A stretch of DNA of 64,000 nt from Kiritimatiellota bacterium B12222. Its GTDB lineage: Bacteria > Verrucomicrobiota > Kiritimatiellia > SS1-B-03-39 > UBA6053. The position numbers and the translations under genes were made by a program. This document shows positions 26,355-36,397 of the stretch, one piece after another; the first letter of the stretch is position 1; every line of letters starts with the position of its first letter. The notes beneath the pieces are model-generated. The model ran no database searches. It worked only from the letters and a program-made list of their open reading frames with translations, and was not told where the DNA came from. The stretch is taken from positions 3,038,001 to 3,102,000 of the forward strand of contig CP120722.1 in the NCBI GenBank assembly GCA_029719485.1, given 5' to 3'.

Positions 26355-29300
26355 ATGAATAAACCTCCAAATAAATTTAATATCTCCAGCGTCTTTATCA
26401 GTCGTCCTCGTTTTGCGGGTGTGATTTCTATCGTGCTGACTCTGGCGGGCATTATGTCGATTTTCATGCTGCCTGTCGCACAATATCCACAAATCACCCC
26501 TCCTCAGGTGAGCATCACCACCTCCTACCCGGGGGCCAATGCTGAAGTATTGGCCGCCACTGTCGGCGCCCCGATTGAACAGGCCGTCAACGGGGTGGAA
26601 AACATGATTTATATGTCTTCCTCCTCAGATAGTTCTGGGGGCTATAGTTTACAGGTCACCTTTGAAATTGGCACCGATCCCGACATTGCTCAAGTTCAGG
26701 TCCAAAATCGTGTACAACAAGCGACCCCTCTGCTTCCGACGGAAGTGGTTCAACAGGGCGTTAGTGTAAGTGCGGAGTCTTCAGATCTTTTGGGCTTCCT
26801 GATCCTTCACTCTCCCGATGAGAGTTATGATCGTTTGTACATGAGCAATTATGCCTCTGATTATATTCAGCCCGCCTTGGAACGTATTCCAGGGGTCAGC
26901 AGTGTGACGATTTTTGGATCCAAATACGCCATGCGGGTGTGGTTGGATTCAGATCGCATTGCCGCTTTGGGCATGAGTATCGATGAAGTACTGGCCGCGA
27001 TTCGTCAGCAAAACATCCAAGCCTCTCCAGGGTCTGTGGGCTCAGCGCCCAATGCAGGTTCTGCACGAATGATGTATTCTCTGATGGCCAAAGGCCGTTT
27101 GAATGAAGAAGTCGATTTCGAAAATATCATTGTACGTGCGGATGGAAGTGCGGTCGTTCGGCTCAAAGATATTGCCCGTATTGAAATGGGCGCGGATAGT
27201 TATGCGCGGAGTGCATTTTACAACTCGGCTCCAGCTGTAGGTATGCGACTCAATCGTAGCTCAGGGTCGAATGCATTAGATACGGTCAATCAAGTAAAAG
27301 AATTGATGGTGGACATGGAAAAACAATTTCCCACAGGAATTGAATTGGTCATGCCTTACGATGCGACCGAATATGTTCGTACCAGTATCAATGAAATCAT
27401 CCTCACCCTGGCCATCACCTTTTCTTTGGTGGTGTTGGTTTGTTATGTCTTCCTCCAAGATTGGCGGGCCACCCTGATTCCATTATTGGCGATTCCTGTG
27501 TCCCTGCTCTCCACCTTTGCGGTGTTGATGATCTTTGGCTACAGTATCAATATCCTTACCTTGTTTGCCCTCATTCTGGCGATTGGTTTGGTGGTGGATG
27601 ATGCGATTGTGGTAGTGGAACGCGTGTTGCATCTCATGGATGAAGAAGGCTTGGATCACAAAGCCGCGGCCTATCAGGCCATGGAAGATGTGTCAGGAGC
27701 CGTCATCGCTACCACCTTGGTGTTGTTAGCCATCTTTGTTCCTGTCGGTTTCGTTGGAGGTATCACCGGCAAGATTTATCAGCAATTTGCGTTAACCATT
27801 TCCGCTTCGGTTTTGTTTTCTTCTGTGGTGGCGCTGACCTTAAGTCCCGCCCTCTGCGCCTCCTTATTGCGTATTCCTAAAGAGAAAAAACACGGACCGC
27901 TACGATGGTTTAACACCAGCTTGGAACGTGGAAAAAAAGGCTATGTTGCCGTGGCCATGGGATTGGCGAAACGTCGATTCTTAACCGTACTTGTATTGCT
28001 CATCGCATTGGGAGGCAGCGTCTATATTTTCTCTAAAAGCTCTACCTCTTTCTTGCCTGAAGAAGATCAGGGCATGATCTTTGGAAACATTCAATTACCC
28101 GAGGGAGCCTCCACAGAACGCACACTTGAGGTGCTTCATCAGGCATTACCTCTTGTAGAAAGTGATCCGGGGATGGAATTCACCATTGGCGTGACAGGCT
28201 TTAGTTTGGTCGGTGGAGCCGGCGAAAACATGGCCTTCTTCCTCGCCGGTCTAAAAGATTGGGATGAACGGGAAGATCCCGAATTAAGCATTGAGGCCAT
28301 TCAACAACGTCTCACCGGTAAAATGGCCTCCATTCCCGAAGCTGATTTTATGTTAATTGTGCCTCCTGCCATTCGTGGATTGGGAAACAGCAACGGTTTG
28401 GAGATCGTGTTACAGGCCACAGGAGATCCTGATCCTCAGAAACTCGAAGTGGTCCTGAGAGAATTCCTCGGTAAAATCAATAGCCTCCCCGGCGTGATGT
28501 TTGCCTTTAGTTCTTACACCGCCTCCACCCCCAGTTTATTTTTGGATATTGACCGGGTAAAAGCCGAAGCCATGCATGTTCCGGTGAGTTCCATTTTTGC
28601 CACCCTGCAAAATCAGTTGGGCTCACGTTATGTGAATGATATCAATGTAAACGGTCAAGTGAACCGGGTGATTGTTCAAGCGGATGATCACTATCGTGAA
28701 GAGGCCTCTGATATCGGCCGTATCTTTGTGAAAAGTACGACGGGTGCCATGGTTCCTCTCGCATCTTTGATTGAGATCAACACCGTACTCGCTCCTCGGT
28801 CGGTGGGACGTTTCAATCAGTTCTCCTCTGCCACCATTAATGCCATTCTGTTGCCCGGATTTAGTTCTGGAGACATGATGGCCTTGGTTGAAGGTCTCTC
28901 AAATACCACCCTGCCTGAAGGATATAAAATCGATTGGTCCGGGTTGAGTTACCAAGAGCAAAAATCCTCAGGTGAATCCACAGCCTTGATTTTCATGGCT
29001 TTGATTTTCGGATACCTCTTCTTGGTCGCACAATACGAAAGCTGGACCATTCCGCTACCTGTAATGCTATCGGTAGCCGTCGCCGTATGTGGTGCCTTGG
29101 CGGGCTTGTATGTCTTACATATGTCCCTGAGTATTTATGCGCAGTTGGGATTGATTCTACTCATTGGTTTGGCCAGTAAAAATGCCATTCTGATCGTAGA
29201 ATTTTCCAAAGCCCAACGCGAAGCGGGCGCCACGGCCCTCGAAGCGGCATCACAAGGTGCTGGACAACGTTTTCGTGCAGTGCTCATGACCGCGTTTACC

Positions 29301-30866
29301 TTCATCCTGGGCGTACTGCCTTTGGTGTTGGCGACGGGCGCAGGATCAGGAAGTCGTCAGGCCATTGGACACACCGTGTTCTGGGGCATGATGGCGGCAA
29401 CCACTCTCGGTATCGTGTTGGTGCCCGCACTCTATGCCTTGTTTGAGTCCATGCGCTCCTCCAAAAAAGGAACGGGTAAAAGCAAACTCGAACATCTGTC
29501 ATCGTTGTTGGTGTTACTGACGTTGTTGCCTTTCCTTGGCGGCTGTATGTCGGTGGGACCTGATTACGAAGCTCCGGAACCTCCCCCACTGGGCGGATTG
29601 GAATATGATGTCGATATCGCGGAATGGTGGACCCGTTTTGAGGATCCTCAACTGGATCAGTTGGTCTCCACAGCCTTAGAGAACAACAACGATCTGAAAT
29701 CTGCAATCGCCAGTGTACGTGAAGCCCGTGCCCGTCTGGGTGTGGTCCGTGGCGGCTATGGGCCCACCGTAGATGCGAATGGAGATATCACCCAATCGAA
29801 GAGTTCCAAAAATAGCTATGCCTTTTCAGATGGCAGTACGCAAACCCTCTACGATGTGGGACTCGATGCCGTATGGGAAATTGATCTCTTTGGTGGCACC
29901 CGCCGTAGTGTAGAAGCTGCAGTCGCAGATTGGCAGGCCGAACAAGCCAATCTGGGAGATGTACAAATCTCTATCGCCGCCGAGACAGCCAGTGCCTACT
30001 TAAGCTTTCGTACCCTCCAGCAATTGCTGGCGGTAGCAGAAAGTAGTTTAAAAACACAGCAGTACACCTTGGACTTATTGATCTCCCGCTACGAAGCAGG
30101 ACTCAGCAATGAACTTGCGGTACAACAAGCACGCTACAACCTGGAAAGCACCAAAGCGTCTATTCCGCCCATTCAGGCCAATATGGAATCCAGCAGAAAT
30201 GCTTTAGCCGTTTTGGTGGGTACCCTGCCCGGTAGCTTGGAAATCACGGGTAAAGAACAAATTCCGATTGCCCCCCTCAACGTTACCGGCATTCCTGCGG
30301 ACTTGTTAAGACGTCGCCCTGATATTCGTCGGGCAGAACGGCAACTCGCCGCTCAAACCGCTCGGATTGGACAATCGACGGCTGAGCTGTATCCCAAATT
30401 CAACCTCATCGGATCGATTGGCTTAGAGTCCATCAGTAGTTCCACCTTGTTTGAAGGCGACAGCTTTCGTTACAGTGTAATTCCTGGAATCAACTGGGCC
30501 ATCTTTTCCTCTGGATCTATCCGAAGTAATATCAAAGTTCAGGAGGCCCGTCAGGAGCAAAGCTTGGCAAGCTACGAATCATCAGTGCTCAATGCCGTAC
30601 GTGAAGTGCGAAACGCCTTAATGGATTACCAGTCAGAACTCACCCGCAGAGATGCACTCACGCGAGCGGTGGAAGCCGCCCAAGTGGCTGAAAAAGTGGC
30701 AGGTGACTTGTATAAAAATGGGGTTACCGACTTCAATAACGTTCTCGATGCCCAGCGTTCTCTATATAGCTTGCAACGGGAACTGGCGGTCAGCGAAGGC
30801 CAGATCAGTAATAATACCGTTCGACTGTTCAAGGCCCTGGGTGGTGGGTGGAAACCCATGGAATAA
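26355..30866 (+). CDS. RND efflux pump fused to NodT-type outer-membrane channel
   Basis: 1503 residues in one open frame. Residues 1-1035 are a full HAE1/AcrB-type pump: N-terminal transmembrane helix, two periplasmic loops, proton-relay Asp415/Asp416 (LVVDDAIV), and the conserved Lys in [13 protein letters not shown]. Residues about 1033-1064 read like a lipoprotein signal: Met1033, a Lys-rich stretch, [15 protein letters not shown] with lipobox Cys1064, then [10 protein letters not shown]. Residues 1064-1503 match the normal 440-residue NodT/TolC outer-membrane factor ([19 protein letters not shown] and other hallmarks). The pump's last helix ends in the cytoplasm, so the internal signal would re-insert and export the channel. 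Signal peptidase II cleavage, or an internal start at ATG 29451, could release two proteins. The family calls are firm; processing is inferred. Confidence 0.93.
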   Translation: MNKPPNKFNISSVFISRPRFAGVISIVLTLAGIMSIFMLPVAQYPQITPPQVSITTSYPGANAEVLAATVGAPIEQAVNGVENMIYMSSSSDSSGGYSLQVTFEIGTDPDIAQVQVQNRVQQATPLLPTEVVQQGVSVSAESSDLLGFLILHSPDESYDRLYMSNYASDYIQPALERIPGVSSVTIFGSKYAMRVWLDSDRIAALGMSIDEVLAAIRQQNIQASPGSVGSAPNAGSARMMYSLMAKGRLNEEVDFENIIVRADGSAVVRLKDIARIEMGADSYARSAFYNSAPAVGMRLNRSSGSNALDTVNQVKELMVDMEKQFPTGIELVMPYDATEYVRTSINEIILTLAITFSLVVLVCYVFLQDWRATLIPLLAIPVSLLSTFAVLMIFGYSINILTLFALILAIGLVVDDAIVVVERVLHLMDEEGLDHKAAAYQAMEDVSGAVIATTLVLLAIFVPVGFVGGITGKIYQQFALTISASVLFSSVVALTLSPALCASLLRIPKEKKHGPLRWFNTSLERGKKGYVAVAMGLAKRRFLTVLVLLIALGGSVYIFSKSSTSFLPEEDQGMIFGNIQLPEGASTERTLEVLHQALPLVESDPGMEFTIGVTGFSLVGGAGENMAFFLAGLKDWDEREDPELSIEAIQQRLTGKMASIPEADFMLIVPPAIRGLGNSNGLEIVLQATGDPDPQKLEVVLREFLGKINSLPGVMFAFSSYTASTPSLFLDIDRVKAEAMHVPVSSIFATLQNQLGSRYVNDINVNGQVNRVIVQADDHYREEASDIGRIFVKSTTGAMVPLASLIEINTVLAPRSVGRFNQFSSATINAILLPGFSSGDMMALVEGLSNTTLPEGYKIDWSGLSYQEQKSSGESTALIFMALIFGYLFLVAQYESWTIPLPVMLSVAVAVCGALAGLYVLHMSLSIYAQLGLILLIGLASKNAILIVEFSKAQREAGATALEAASQGAGQRFRAVLMTAFTFILGVLPLVLATGAGSGSRQAIGHTVFWGMMAATTLGIVLVPALYALFESMRSSKKGTGKSKLEHLSSLLVLLTLLPFLGGCMSVGPDYEAPEPPPLGGLEYDVDIAEWWTRFEDPQLDQLVSTALENNNDLKSAIASVREARARLGVVRGGYGPTVDANGDITQSKSSKNSYAFSDGSTQTLYDVGLDAVWEIDLFGGTRRSVEAAVADWQAEQANLGDVQISIAAETASAYLSFRTLQQLLAVAESSLKTQQYTLDLLISRYEAGLSNELAVQQARYNLESTKASIPPIQANMESSRNALAVLVGTLPGSLEITGKEQIPIAPLNVTGIPADLLRRRPDIRRAERQLAAQTARIGQSTAELYPKFNLIGSIGLESISSSTLFEGDSFRYSVIPGINWAIFSSGSIRSNIKVQEARQEQSLASYESSVLNAVREVRNALMDYQSELTRRDALTRAVEAAQVAEKVAGDLYKNGVTDFNNVLDAQRSLYSLQRELAVSEGQISNNTVRLFKALGGGWKPME

Positions 30867-30894
30867 AAGTCCTCCTTAGAAGATCCCCCTCAAG

Positions 30895-30935
30895 GCTCCC
30901 TCCCTTTGCATTTGCAAAGAGAGGGAGCTTTTTCT
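30895..30935 (+). terminator. Terminator of the efflux operon
   Basis: GCTCCCTC and CTTTGCA on the left pair with TGCAAAG and GAGGGAGC on the right (one mismatch), followed by TTTTTCTT. It lies about 30 bp after the fusion gene stop. Confidence 0.88.
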
Positions 30936-31060
30936 TGGCGACGAAAGTCCTTTTGCCATCAACAGCATTCCCCAAGGCTTTCAATAGAGAACCACTCGGT
31001 AAACGCGTACATACAATCCTCAGAAACGCATTGCTGTAGCTCATGCGTACTGCACAAACA

Positions 31061-31098
31061 AAAACGATGAACCCTGTGGAGACAAGGTTCATCGTTTT
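31061..31098 (-). terminator. Terminator after PEP-CTERM-like gene C, minus strand
   Basis: AAAACGATGAACC (31061-31073) pairs with GGTTCATCGTTTT (31086-31098); TGT/ACA extends the stem. On the minus strand it is followed by TTTTTGTTTG, so it most likely ends the gene at 31159-31887. The remainder of 30936-31158 shows no gene. Confidence 0.8.
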
Positions 31099-31158
31099 GA
31101 TCTATGTCCGTCGCCCTGTTTTGGACCAGGAGAAAGAACGCAGGATCTCGCTATGCGA

Positions 31159-31887
31159 TCAGCAGGCTTTGCGGTGGCGTTTGAAGACCGTTACGCCCAT
31201 AATTCCAGAAAAACTAAGGATCATTAACCACAGACTGCTCATTTCAGGAATAACAGGAACATTTCCGCCAAAAATTTGAATGTTGTCATACTCAACGGAT
31301 AAATGAGGATAGTTCACATTATATCCACCCAAGTTCAGGACAATAGCACTGACACCATCCCAATTAAAGTTCATGGAAAATCCCGTACCTGTAGTGGTAT
31401 GCGTATTGGAAGTTAATTCAGTAGAAATTGCGCTACCTGCGGTAGGTACGGTAGATGACAAGGTATTAATGATTAATGCATTACCGGTCTCCCCTGGGGG
31501 GCCATATCCTGAACCAGACCAGACATTTACAGAGGCATAGTCGCCCACACTACCTGCATAATTCACAATATCATAACTAAGGGTATAAGTCCCTACACCC
31601 GCAGTTTCAAAAGCGTCAGGTGATAACACAATGGCTGCTGATCTAGTAGTATTGGGTGCTTCATTAAAAATTTTCAAGGTTTCACTTGTAGTAATTTCCC
31701 CATAATCTCCACTTAACCATTGATCAAAGTCAACGAGATCACTAAACCATCCCCCCAAATATCCATTGGATTCGTGTTCCAAAGTACTGGAGGAAAAATC
31801 TTCAGTAAAAATGACATCCGAGCGAAGAATGGCTGGAGGCGCTATAATAAAAAGGCCCAAGATAAAAAGTTGGCGTGAGAGTTTCAT
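31159..31887 (-). CDS. PEP-CTERM-like exported protein C with variant P-E-M motif
   Basis: 242 residues. An N-terminal signal peptide (LFILGLFIIAPPAILRS) is followed by a beta-rich body without recognised enzyme motifs. The C-terminus has the tripartite sorting layout: V-I-P-E-M-S-S, a hydrophobic helix (LWLMILSFSGIMGVTVF), and the basic tail K-R-H-R-K-A-C. The motif is P-E-M rather than P-E-P, and the protein ends two residues beyond the basic cluster in A-C. It is not paralogous at sequence level to the proteins at 11977 and 13205. It is monocistronic, with TGTAAT-type repeats upstream. Confidence 0.78.
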   Translation of the reverse strand: MKLSRQLFILGLFIIAPPAILRSDVIFTEDFSSSTLEHESNGYLGGWFSDLVDFDQWLSGDYGEITTSETLKIFNEAPNTTRSAAIVLSPDAFETAGVGTYTLSYDIVNYAGSVGDYASVNVWSGSGYGPPGETGNALIINTLSSTVPTAGSAISTELTSNTHTTTGTGFSMNFNWDGVSAIVLNLGGYNVNYPHLSVEYDNIQIFGGNVPVIPEMSSLWLMILSFSGIMGVTVFKRHRKAC

Positions 31888-31926
31888 GAGTATGATTTTT
31901 GAATGAGGGTTAGGAATGCATTTTGC

Positions 31927-32041
31927 ACATTACAATGTTTTGCCATATCTTCAACAGCTTTATCGCACAAACATTACAAAAAATACACGCATTCTTGCTT
32001 ACATTACAAATATTACATTAAATAGTTTAACGAATATTACA
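31927..32041 (-). repeat. Short ATTACA repeats upstream of PEP-CTERM-like gene C
   Basis: ACATTACA occurs at 31927-31934, 31971-31978 and 32001-32008; ATTACA also occurs at 32012-32017 and 32036-32041. Read on the minus strand these are TGTAAT direct repeats upstream of the gene at 31887. Spacings are irregular. This may be a regulator-binding array; no protein can be named. Confidence 0.4.
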
Positions 32042-32070
32042 AAAAAGCTCCGCAGCGAACTGCGGAGCCT
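32041..32070 (-). terminator. Terminator of groL
   Basis: Perfect 9-bp stem GCTCCGCAG/CTGCGGAGC with a CGAA loop (32047-32068), followed on the minus strand by six Ts, 27 bp after the groL stop. Confidence 0.93.
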
Positions 32071-32096
32071 TGGTAAGGTCTAAATGACCGGCTGAT

Positions 32097-33743
32097 TTAC
32101 ATCATGCCGCCCATTCCGCCCATGCCACCCATGCCACCCATATCGGGGGCACCGCCACCACCACCGTTCTTCTCAGGAAGATCAGTGATCATGCATTCAG
32201 TGGTCAACAACAGTGAAGCAATGGATGCCGCGTTCTGCAGAGCCGAACGAGTCACTTTAGCAGGATCGATGATACCGGCTTTCACCAGATCAGCATATTC
32301 GCCGTTTGCGACGTTATATCCGTTGTTACCTTTAGAGGCTTTTACTTTCTCAACCACAATCGCACCTTCGCCACCGGCGTTGGCGACGAGTTGACGAAGA
32401 GGAGCTTCACAGGCTTTGGCAATAATCGCCGCGCCGATCGCTTCTTCACCTTCGAGTCCGAGATCAGCCAAGGCCGCTTGAGCGCGCAACAATGCAGTTC
32501 CGCCACCAGCAACAATTCCTTCTTCTACGGCCGCGCGGGTCGCATGCAGGGCATCTTCTACCCGGGCTTTTTTCTCTTTCATTTCGGTTTCAGTAGCCGC
32601 ACCCACGTTGATCACCGCAACCCCACCAGCCAATTTGGCCAGACGTTCTTGCAGTTTTTCGCGGTCGTAATCAGAAGACGTTTCTTCGATTTGGCGTTTG
32701 ATCTGACCAATACGGCCTTGGATACCTTCAGAAGAACCGGCACCTTCAACGATGGTGGTAGATTCTTTGTCGATGGTAACCCGTTTTGCAGAACCGAGGT
32801 CTTCGATTACTACATTTTCGAGTTTAAGACCCAAGTCTTCAGTGATGCAACGTCCACCCGTCAATACCGCGATATCTTCGAGCATAGCTTTACGACGATC
32901 GCCGAATCCAGGAGCTTTCACAGCAGCTGCATTCAAGGTGCCGCGCAATTTGTTCACAACCAAAGTTGCGAGGGCTTCGCCTTCGATGTCTTCAGCAATG
33001 ATCAACAGCGGACGGCTGGTTTTAGCCACGTTCTGCAACAAGGGTAAGAGATCTTGAAGGTTGCTGATTTTCTTTTCGAAGATCAGGATGTAGGGATCTT
33101 CCAACATCACTTCCATGGATTCCATGTCTGTGCACATGTAGGGAGAAAGATATCCTTTGTCGAATTGCATCCCTTCTACAACATCAAGTGTTGTTTCGAT
33201 GGATTTTGCTTCTTCAACCGTGATGGTACCGTCTTTACCCACTTTTTCCATCGCTTCAGCAATGATTTCACCAATGGTGGTGTCACCGTTTGCAGAAATG
33301 GTAGCTACTTGAGCAATTTCAGATGATTCTTTCACCTGTTTGGACTGGGTTGCAATTTTAGCAACCACAGCGGCTACCGCTTTGTCGATACCACGTTTGA
33401 TGCCCATAGGGTTAGCACCAGCCGTTACGTTTTTCAGACCTTCGCGGTAAATGGCTTCAGCCAAAACCGTTGCGGTCGTGGTTCCGTCACCAGCGATATC
33501 AGATGTTTTGCTTGCCACTTCGCGCACCATTTGGGCGCCCATGTTTTCAAACTTGTCTTCTAATTCAATTTCTTTAGCGACAGACACACCATCTTTGGTG
33601 ACAGTGGGAGAGCCAAAGCTTTTGTCGATCGCTACGTTGCGTCCTTTTGGACCCATGGTAACGGCGACGGCTTTGCTCAGCTTTTGTACACCACTGAGGA
33701 TGTGCTGACGTGCTTCGGTGTCAAATACGAGTTGTTTTGCCAT
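32097..33743 (-). CDS. groL: Chaperonin GroEL (Cpn60)
   Basis: 548 residues, the normal length. It starts [19 protein letters not shown] and has the ATP-binding [14 protein letters not shown] near residue 87, the conserved [10 protein letters not shown] near residue 405, and the flexible Gly-Met tail. It folds client proteins in a double ring capped by GroES. AAGGAG lies 9 nt before the ATG. It follows groS by 29 bp and ends at a strong terminator. Nothing in the sequence suggests a specialised paralogue: catalytic and nucleotide-binding regions are intact. Confidence 0.99.
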   Translation of the reverse strand: MAKQLVFDTEARQHILSGVQKLSKAVAVTMGPKGRNVAIDKSFGSPTVTKDGVSVAKEIELEDKFENMGAQMVREVASKTSDIAGDGTTTATVLAEAIYREGLKNVTAGANPMGIKRGIDKAVAAVVAKIATQSKQVKESSEIAQVATISANGDTTIGEIIAEAMEKVGKDGTITVEEAKSIETTLDVVEGMQFDKGYLSPYMCTDMESMEVMLEDPYILIFEKKISNLQDLLPLLQNVAKTSRPLLIIAEDIEGEALATLVVNKLRGTLNAAAVKAPGFGDRRKAMLEDIAVLTGGRCITEDLGLKLENVVIEDLGSAKRVTIDKESTTIVEGAGSSEGIQGRIGQIKRQIEETSSDYDREKLQERLAKLAGGVAVINVGAATETEMKEKKARVEDALHATRAAVEEGIVAGGGTALLRAQAALADLGLEGEEAIGAAIIAKACEAPLRQLVANAGGEGAIVVEKVKASKGNNGYNVANGEYADLVKAGIIDPAKVTRSALQNAASIASLLLTTECMITDLPEKNGGGGGAPDMGGMGGMGGMGGMM

Positions 33744-33772
33744 TGGTAATTTCTCCTTAATAGCGATTTAGA

Positions 33773-34060
33773 TTAGTTAAGTACGCCGAGGATATCATCC
33801 TCACGCAGAATCTGGTAGGCAACGCCGCCCAGTTTGATTTCAGTTCCGCCATATTTTGGCAGTAAAACGGTGTCACCTTCTTTCACGTTGAAGTCTTTAA
33901 GGTTTCCGTTCTCATCTTTTCCGCCAGTACCTAAGGCCACGACAGTGCCCTGCTGGGGTTTCTCTTGAGCAGAATCAGGGATGATAATTCCACCGAGTTC
34001 TTGATCAGCTTCTTTAGACGGTTCGACCAATACGCGGTCTCCGAGAGGTTTGAAGTTCAT
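33773..34060 (-). CDS. groS: Co-chaperonin GroES (Cpn10)
   Basis: 95 residues. The start NFKPLGDRVLVEP, the mobile-loop region with GGIIIPDSAQEKPQQG, and the end EILRREDDILGVL-type pattern (YQILREDDILGVLN) are those of Cpn10. It caps the GroEL ring. AAGGAG is spaced 9 nt from the ATG. It lies between dnaK and groL on the minus strand. No CIRCE element (TTAGCACTC inverted repeat) was seen in the 97-bp gap to dnaK, so heat control must use another route or arise from the dnaK promoter. Confidence 0.98.
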   Translation of the reverse strand: MNFKPLGDRVLVEPSKEADQELGGIIIPDSAQEKPQQGTVVALGTGGKDENGNLKDFNVKEGDTVLLPKYGGTEIKLGGVAYQILREDDILGVLN

Positions 34061-34157
34061 ACGCTTGTACTCCTTGTATGTTGCGTGTTTGAGGTTTAGT
34101 TATTTTCATGAACCCCGCCTCCAAAAGGAAACGGGGCATTTAGGTTAAGGGATTCGA

Positions 34158-36065
34158 TTATTTGTCGTCGTCGACTACTTCGGCATCAATGATGTCGTCG
34201 CCGTCGTCGTTGCTATCTGCTGAAGCGTCTTCACCAGGGGCAGCGCCCGCAGCAGCTTCAGGTCCGGCCTGACTGTAAAGCTCTTCAGAAATGGATTGCA
34301 TCTCTGTGTTCAACGCTTCCATTGCGGATTTGATGGACTCGGTGTTATCAGATTCAATGGCTGTTTTGAGTTCAGCAATTTTTTCTTCAACCGGAGCACG
34401 TTTTTCCGCAGGAATTTTGTCTTCGTTTTCTTTCAAGAGTTTTTCAATCTGGAAAACAGTGGAATCCGCCTGGTTCTTGACTTCGACTTTTTCTTTGAGG
34501 GCTGCGTCTTCAGAGGCATGCTCTTCCGCTTCGCGCACCATCCGGTCAATGTCTGAATCATCAAGTCCGCTGGAGGCCTGAATGGTAATCTTCTGTTCTT
34601 TACCGGTGCCCAAATCCTTCGCACTTACGTGCAAGATTCCGTTGGCATCGATATCGAAAGTTACTTCAATTTGAGGGGTTCCACGAGGTGCAGGCGGAAT
34701 ACCATCCAAACTGAAACGTCCAATGGTTTTGTTGTCTTTCGACATTTTCCGTTCACCCTGAATCACGTGAATATCTACCTGGGGCTGATTATCTGCCGCA
34801 GTGGAGAAAATCTCAGATTTCTTGGTAGGAATCGTGGTGTTGCGTTCAATCAATGGTGTCGCAATGCCGCCCATGGTTTCGATACCGAGGGTCAAGGGAG
34901 AGACATCCAACAGCAAGACGTCTTTCACGTCACCTTTAAGTACGCCACCTTGAATAGAGGCACCAATGGCCACCACTTCATCAGGGTTCACACCTTTATG
35001 AGGCTCTTTGCCGAAGAATTCTTTTACCTTTTCCTGCACTTTAGGCATACGGGTAGATCCACCGACCAATACGACTTCTTTGATTTCACCCACGGAAGCG
35101 TCTGCATCTTTGATACATGAAGCCACGGGTTTCAATGAACGTGCAATTAAGTCATCCACCAAGGATTCCAATTTTGAACGACTCAAAGAGACATTCAAAT
35201 GTTTGGGCCCTGAGGCATCTGCGGTAATAAACGGCAAGTTAATGTCGTAATTGGTGGAGCTTGAAAGAGCAATTTTCGCTTTCTCAGCTTCTTCCTTCAA
35301 CCGTTGCAACGCCATAGGGTCCTTGGTCAGGTCTACGCTGTTTTCTTGTTTGAAGCTGTCTGCCAACCACGTGATGATCGCTTGGTCAAAGTCATCACCA
35401 CCCAAGTGGGTATCTCCATTGGTTGCTTTTACTTCAAAAACACCATCACCAATTTCGAGAACGGAAATATCGAAAGTTCCGCCACCCAAGTCATAGACAG
35501 CAATGTGTTCTTCGGTCTTTTTATCCAATCCATACGCCAATGATGCCGCAGTAGGCTCGTTGATGATACGCAAGACTTCCAATCCGGCAATTTTACCAGC
35601 ATCTTTGGTCGCTTGACGTTGTGAATCGTTGAAATACGCAGGTACTGTAATCACAGCCTGAGTAATGGACTCACCTAAGTATGCTTCCGCATCCGCTTTC
35701 AGTTTCTGCAAAATCATTGCAGAAATTTCAGGAGGACTGTAGGTTTTTCCGTTGGCGTCAATCTGCACATCACCGTTAGAGGCTTTGCTGACTTTATAAG
35801 GAACGTATTTCAATTCAGAGGACACTTCGTCAAAACGACGCCCCATGAAACGTTTCACAGACGCAATGGTATTTAAAGGATTGGTAACAGACTGACGTTT
35901 GGCAGCTTGACCGACTAAACGCTCACCATCTTTGGTGAAAGCAACAACTGACGGCGTGGTACGTGCACCTTCCGCGTTAGGGATCACCACTGGCTCTCCC
36001 CCTTCCATGACCGCCATACAACTGTTGGTGGTTCCTAAATCAATTCCGAGTACTTTGTTTGACAT
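34158..36065 (-). CDS. dnaK: Hsp70 chaperone DnaK
   Basis: 635 residues. The actin-like ATPase domain begins [17 protein letters not shown] and includes [36 protein letters not shown] and the [14 protein letters not shown] block. The substrate-binding domain and lid follow, ending in the acidic tail [19 protein letters not shown] precedes the ATG by 5 nt. It is the first of dnaK-groS-groL. Neither grpE nor dnaJ is adjacent, so its co-chaperones lie elsewhere. A weak hairpin (34113-34136, CCCCG/CGGGG) without a T run follows the stop, so read-through into groS is possible. Confidence 0.99.
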   Translation of the reverse strand: MSNKVLGIDLGTTNSCMAVMEGGEPVVIPNAEGARTTPSVVAFTKDGERLVGQAAKRQSVTNPLNTIASVKRFMGRRFDEVSSELKYVPYKVSKASNGDVQIDANGKTYSPPEISAMILQKLKADAEAYLGESITQAVITVPAYFNDSQRQATKDAGKIAGLEVLRIINEPTAASLAYGLDKKTEEHIAVYDLGGGTFDISVLEIGDGVFEVKATNGDTHLGGDDFDQAIITWLADSFKQENSVDLTKDPMALQRLKEEAEKAKIALSSSTNYDINLPFITADASGPKHLNVSLSRSKLESLVDDLIARSLKPVASCIKDADASVGEIKEVVLVGGSTRMPKVQEKVKEFFGKEPHKGVNPDEVVAIGASIQGGVLKGDVKDVLLLDVSPLTLGIETMGGIATPLIERNTTIPTKKSEIFSTAADNQPQVDIHVIQGERKMSKDNKTIGRFSLDGIPPAPRGTPQIEVTFDIDANGILHVSAKDLGTGKEQKITIQASSGLDDSDIDRMVREAEEHASEDAALKEKVEVKNQADSTVFQIEKLLKENEDKIPAEKRAPVEEKIAELKTAIESDNTESIKSAMEALNTEMQSISEELYSQAGPEAAAGAAPGEDASADSNDDGDDIIDAEVVDDDK

Positions 36066-36218
36066 AAAATTCCTTTTTGTTCGGGTTATGTTATCAATAT
36101 TTATGTGAACTCAACATAGCACCCGCCATGCCAAGTTTTTAATAATTCATGCAAACCCTTCATAGTAAAATATTTAAAAAATATTCACGCATAAACAAGA
36201 TCAGGCCTGTGAGACAGT

Positions 36219-36267
36219 GTGACACAACATGACCCATTATGTGACACAGGTGTGACGTGTGTGACAC
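36219..36267. promoter_or_regulatory. GTGACAC repeat cluster between dnaK and phoH
   Basis: GTGACAC at 36219-36225, 36241-36247 and 36261-36267, and GTGACG at 36252-36257, all point the same way with spacings of 22, 11 and 9 bp. The 22- and 11-bp steps fit two and one helical turns. The dnaK promoter is expected in the A+T-rich stretch at 36140-36200. The repeats could bind a stress regulator; no regulator is identified. Confidence 0.5.
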
Positions 36268-36359
36268 CACGGGACAGGATCGACAGTTCCCGTGGCTCGT
36301 TCTTGCATTTTGGCAAGGTCTTGATATAAAATTCGCCAATCCAATTAGACTTATTCCCA

Positions 36360-36383
36360 CGGCCCCGCATTCAATCGGGGCCG
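36360..36383 (+). other. Perfect 8-bp hairpin in phoH leader
   Basis: CGGCCCCG (36360-36367) and CGGGGCCG (36376-36383) pair fully across an 8-nt loop and end 14 nt before the phoH ATG. No Shine-Dalgarno is present between hairpin and ATG. It could be a terminator without T run, or a translation-affecting leader structure. The rest of 36066-36397 holds no gene. Confidence 0.55.
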
Positions 36384-36397
36384 CTGTTCTCTCAATT

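Noticed and set aside
32391..33047. A 218-codon open frame opposite groL
   Set aside because: It is the reverse complement of conserved GroEL coding sequence and codes for low-complexity aromatic-rich text.
33745..34157. CIRCE-like HrcA operator around groS
   Set aside because: Neither TTAGCACTC nor its complement is present; only a weak CCCCG/CGGGG hairpin was seen.
34629..35120. A 163-codon open frame opposite dnaK
   Set aside because: Shadow of the dnaK frame; no ribosome site or known family.
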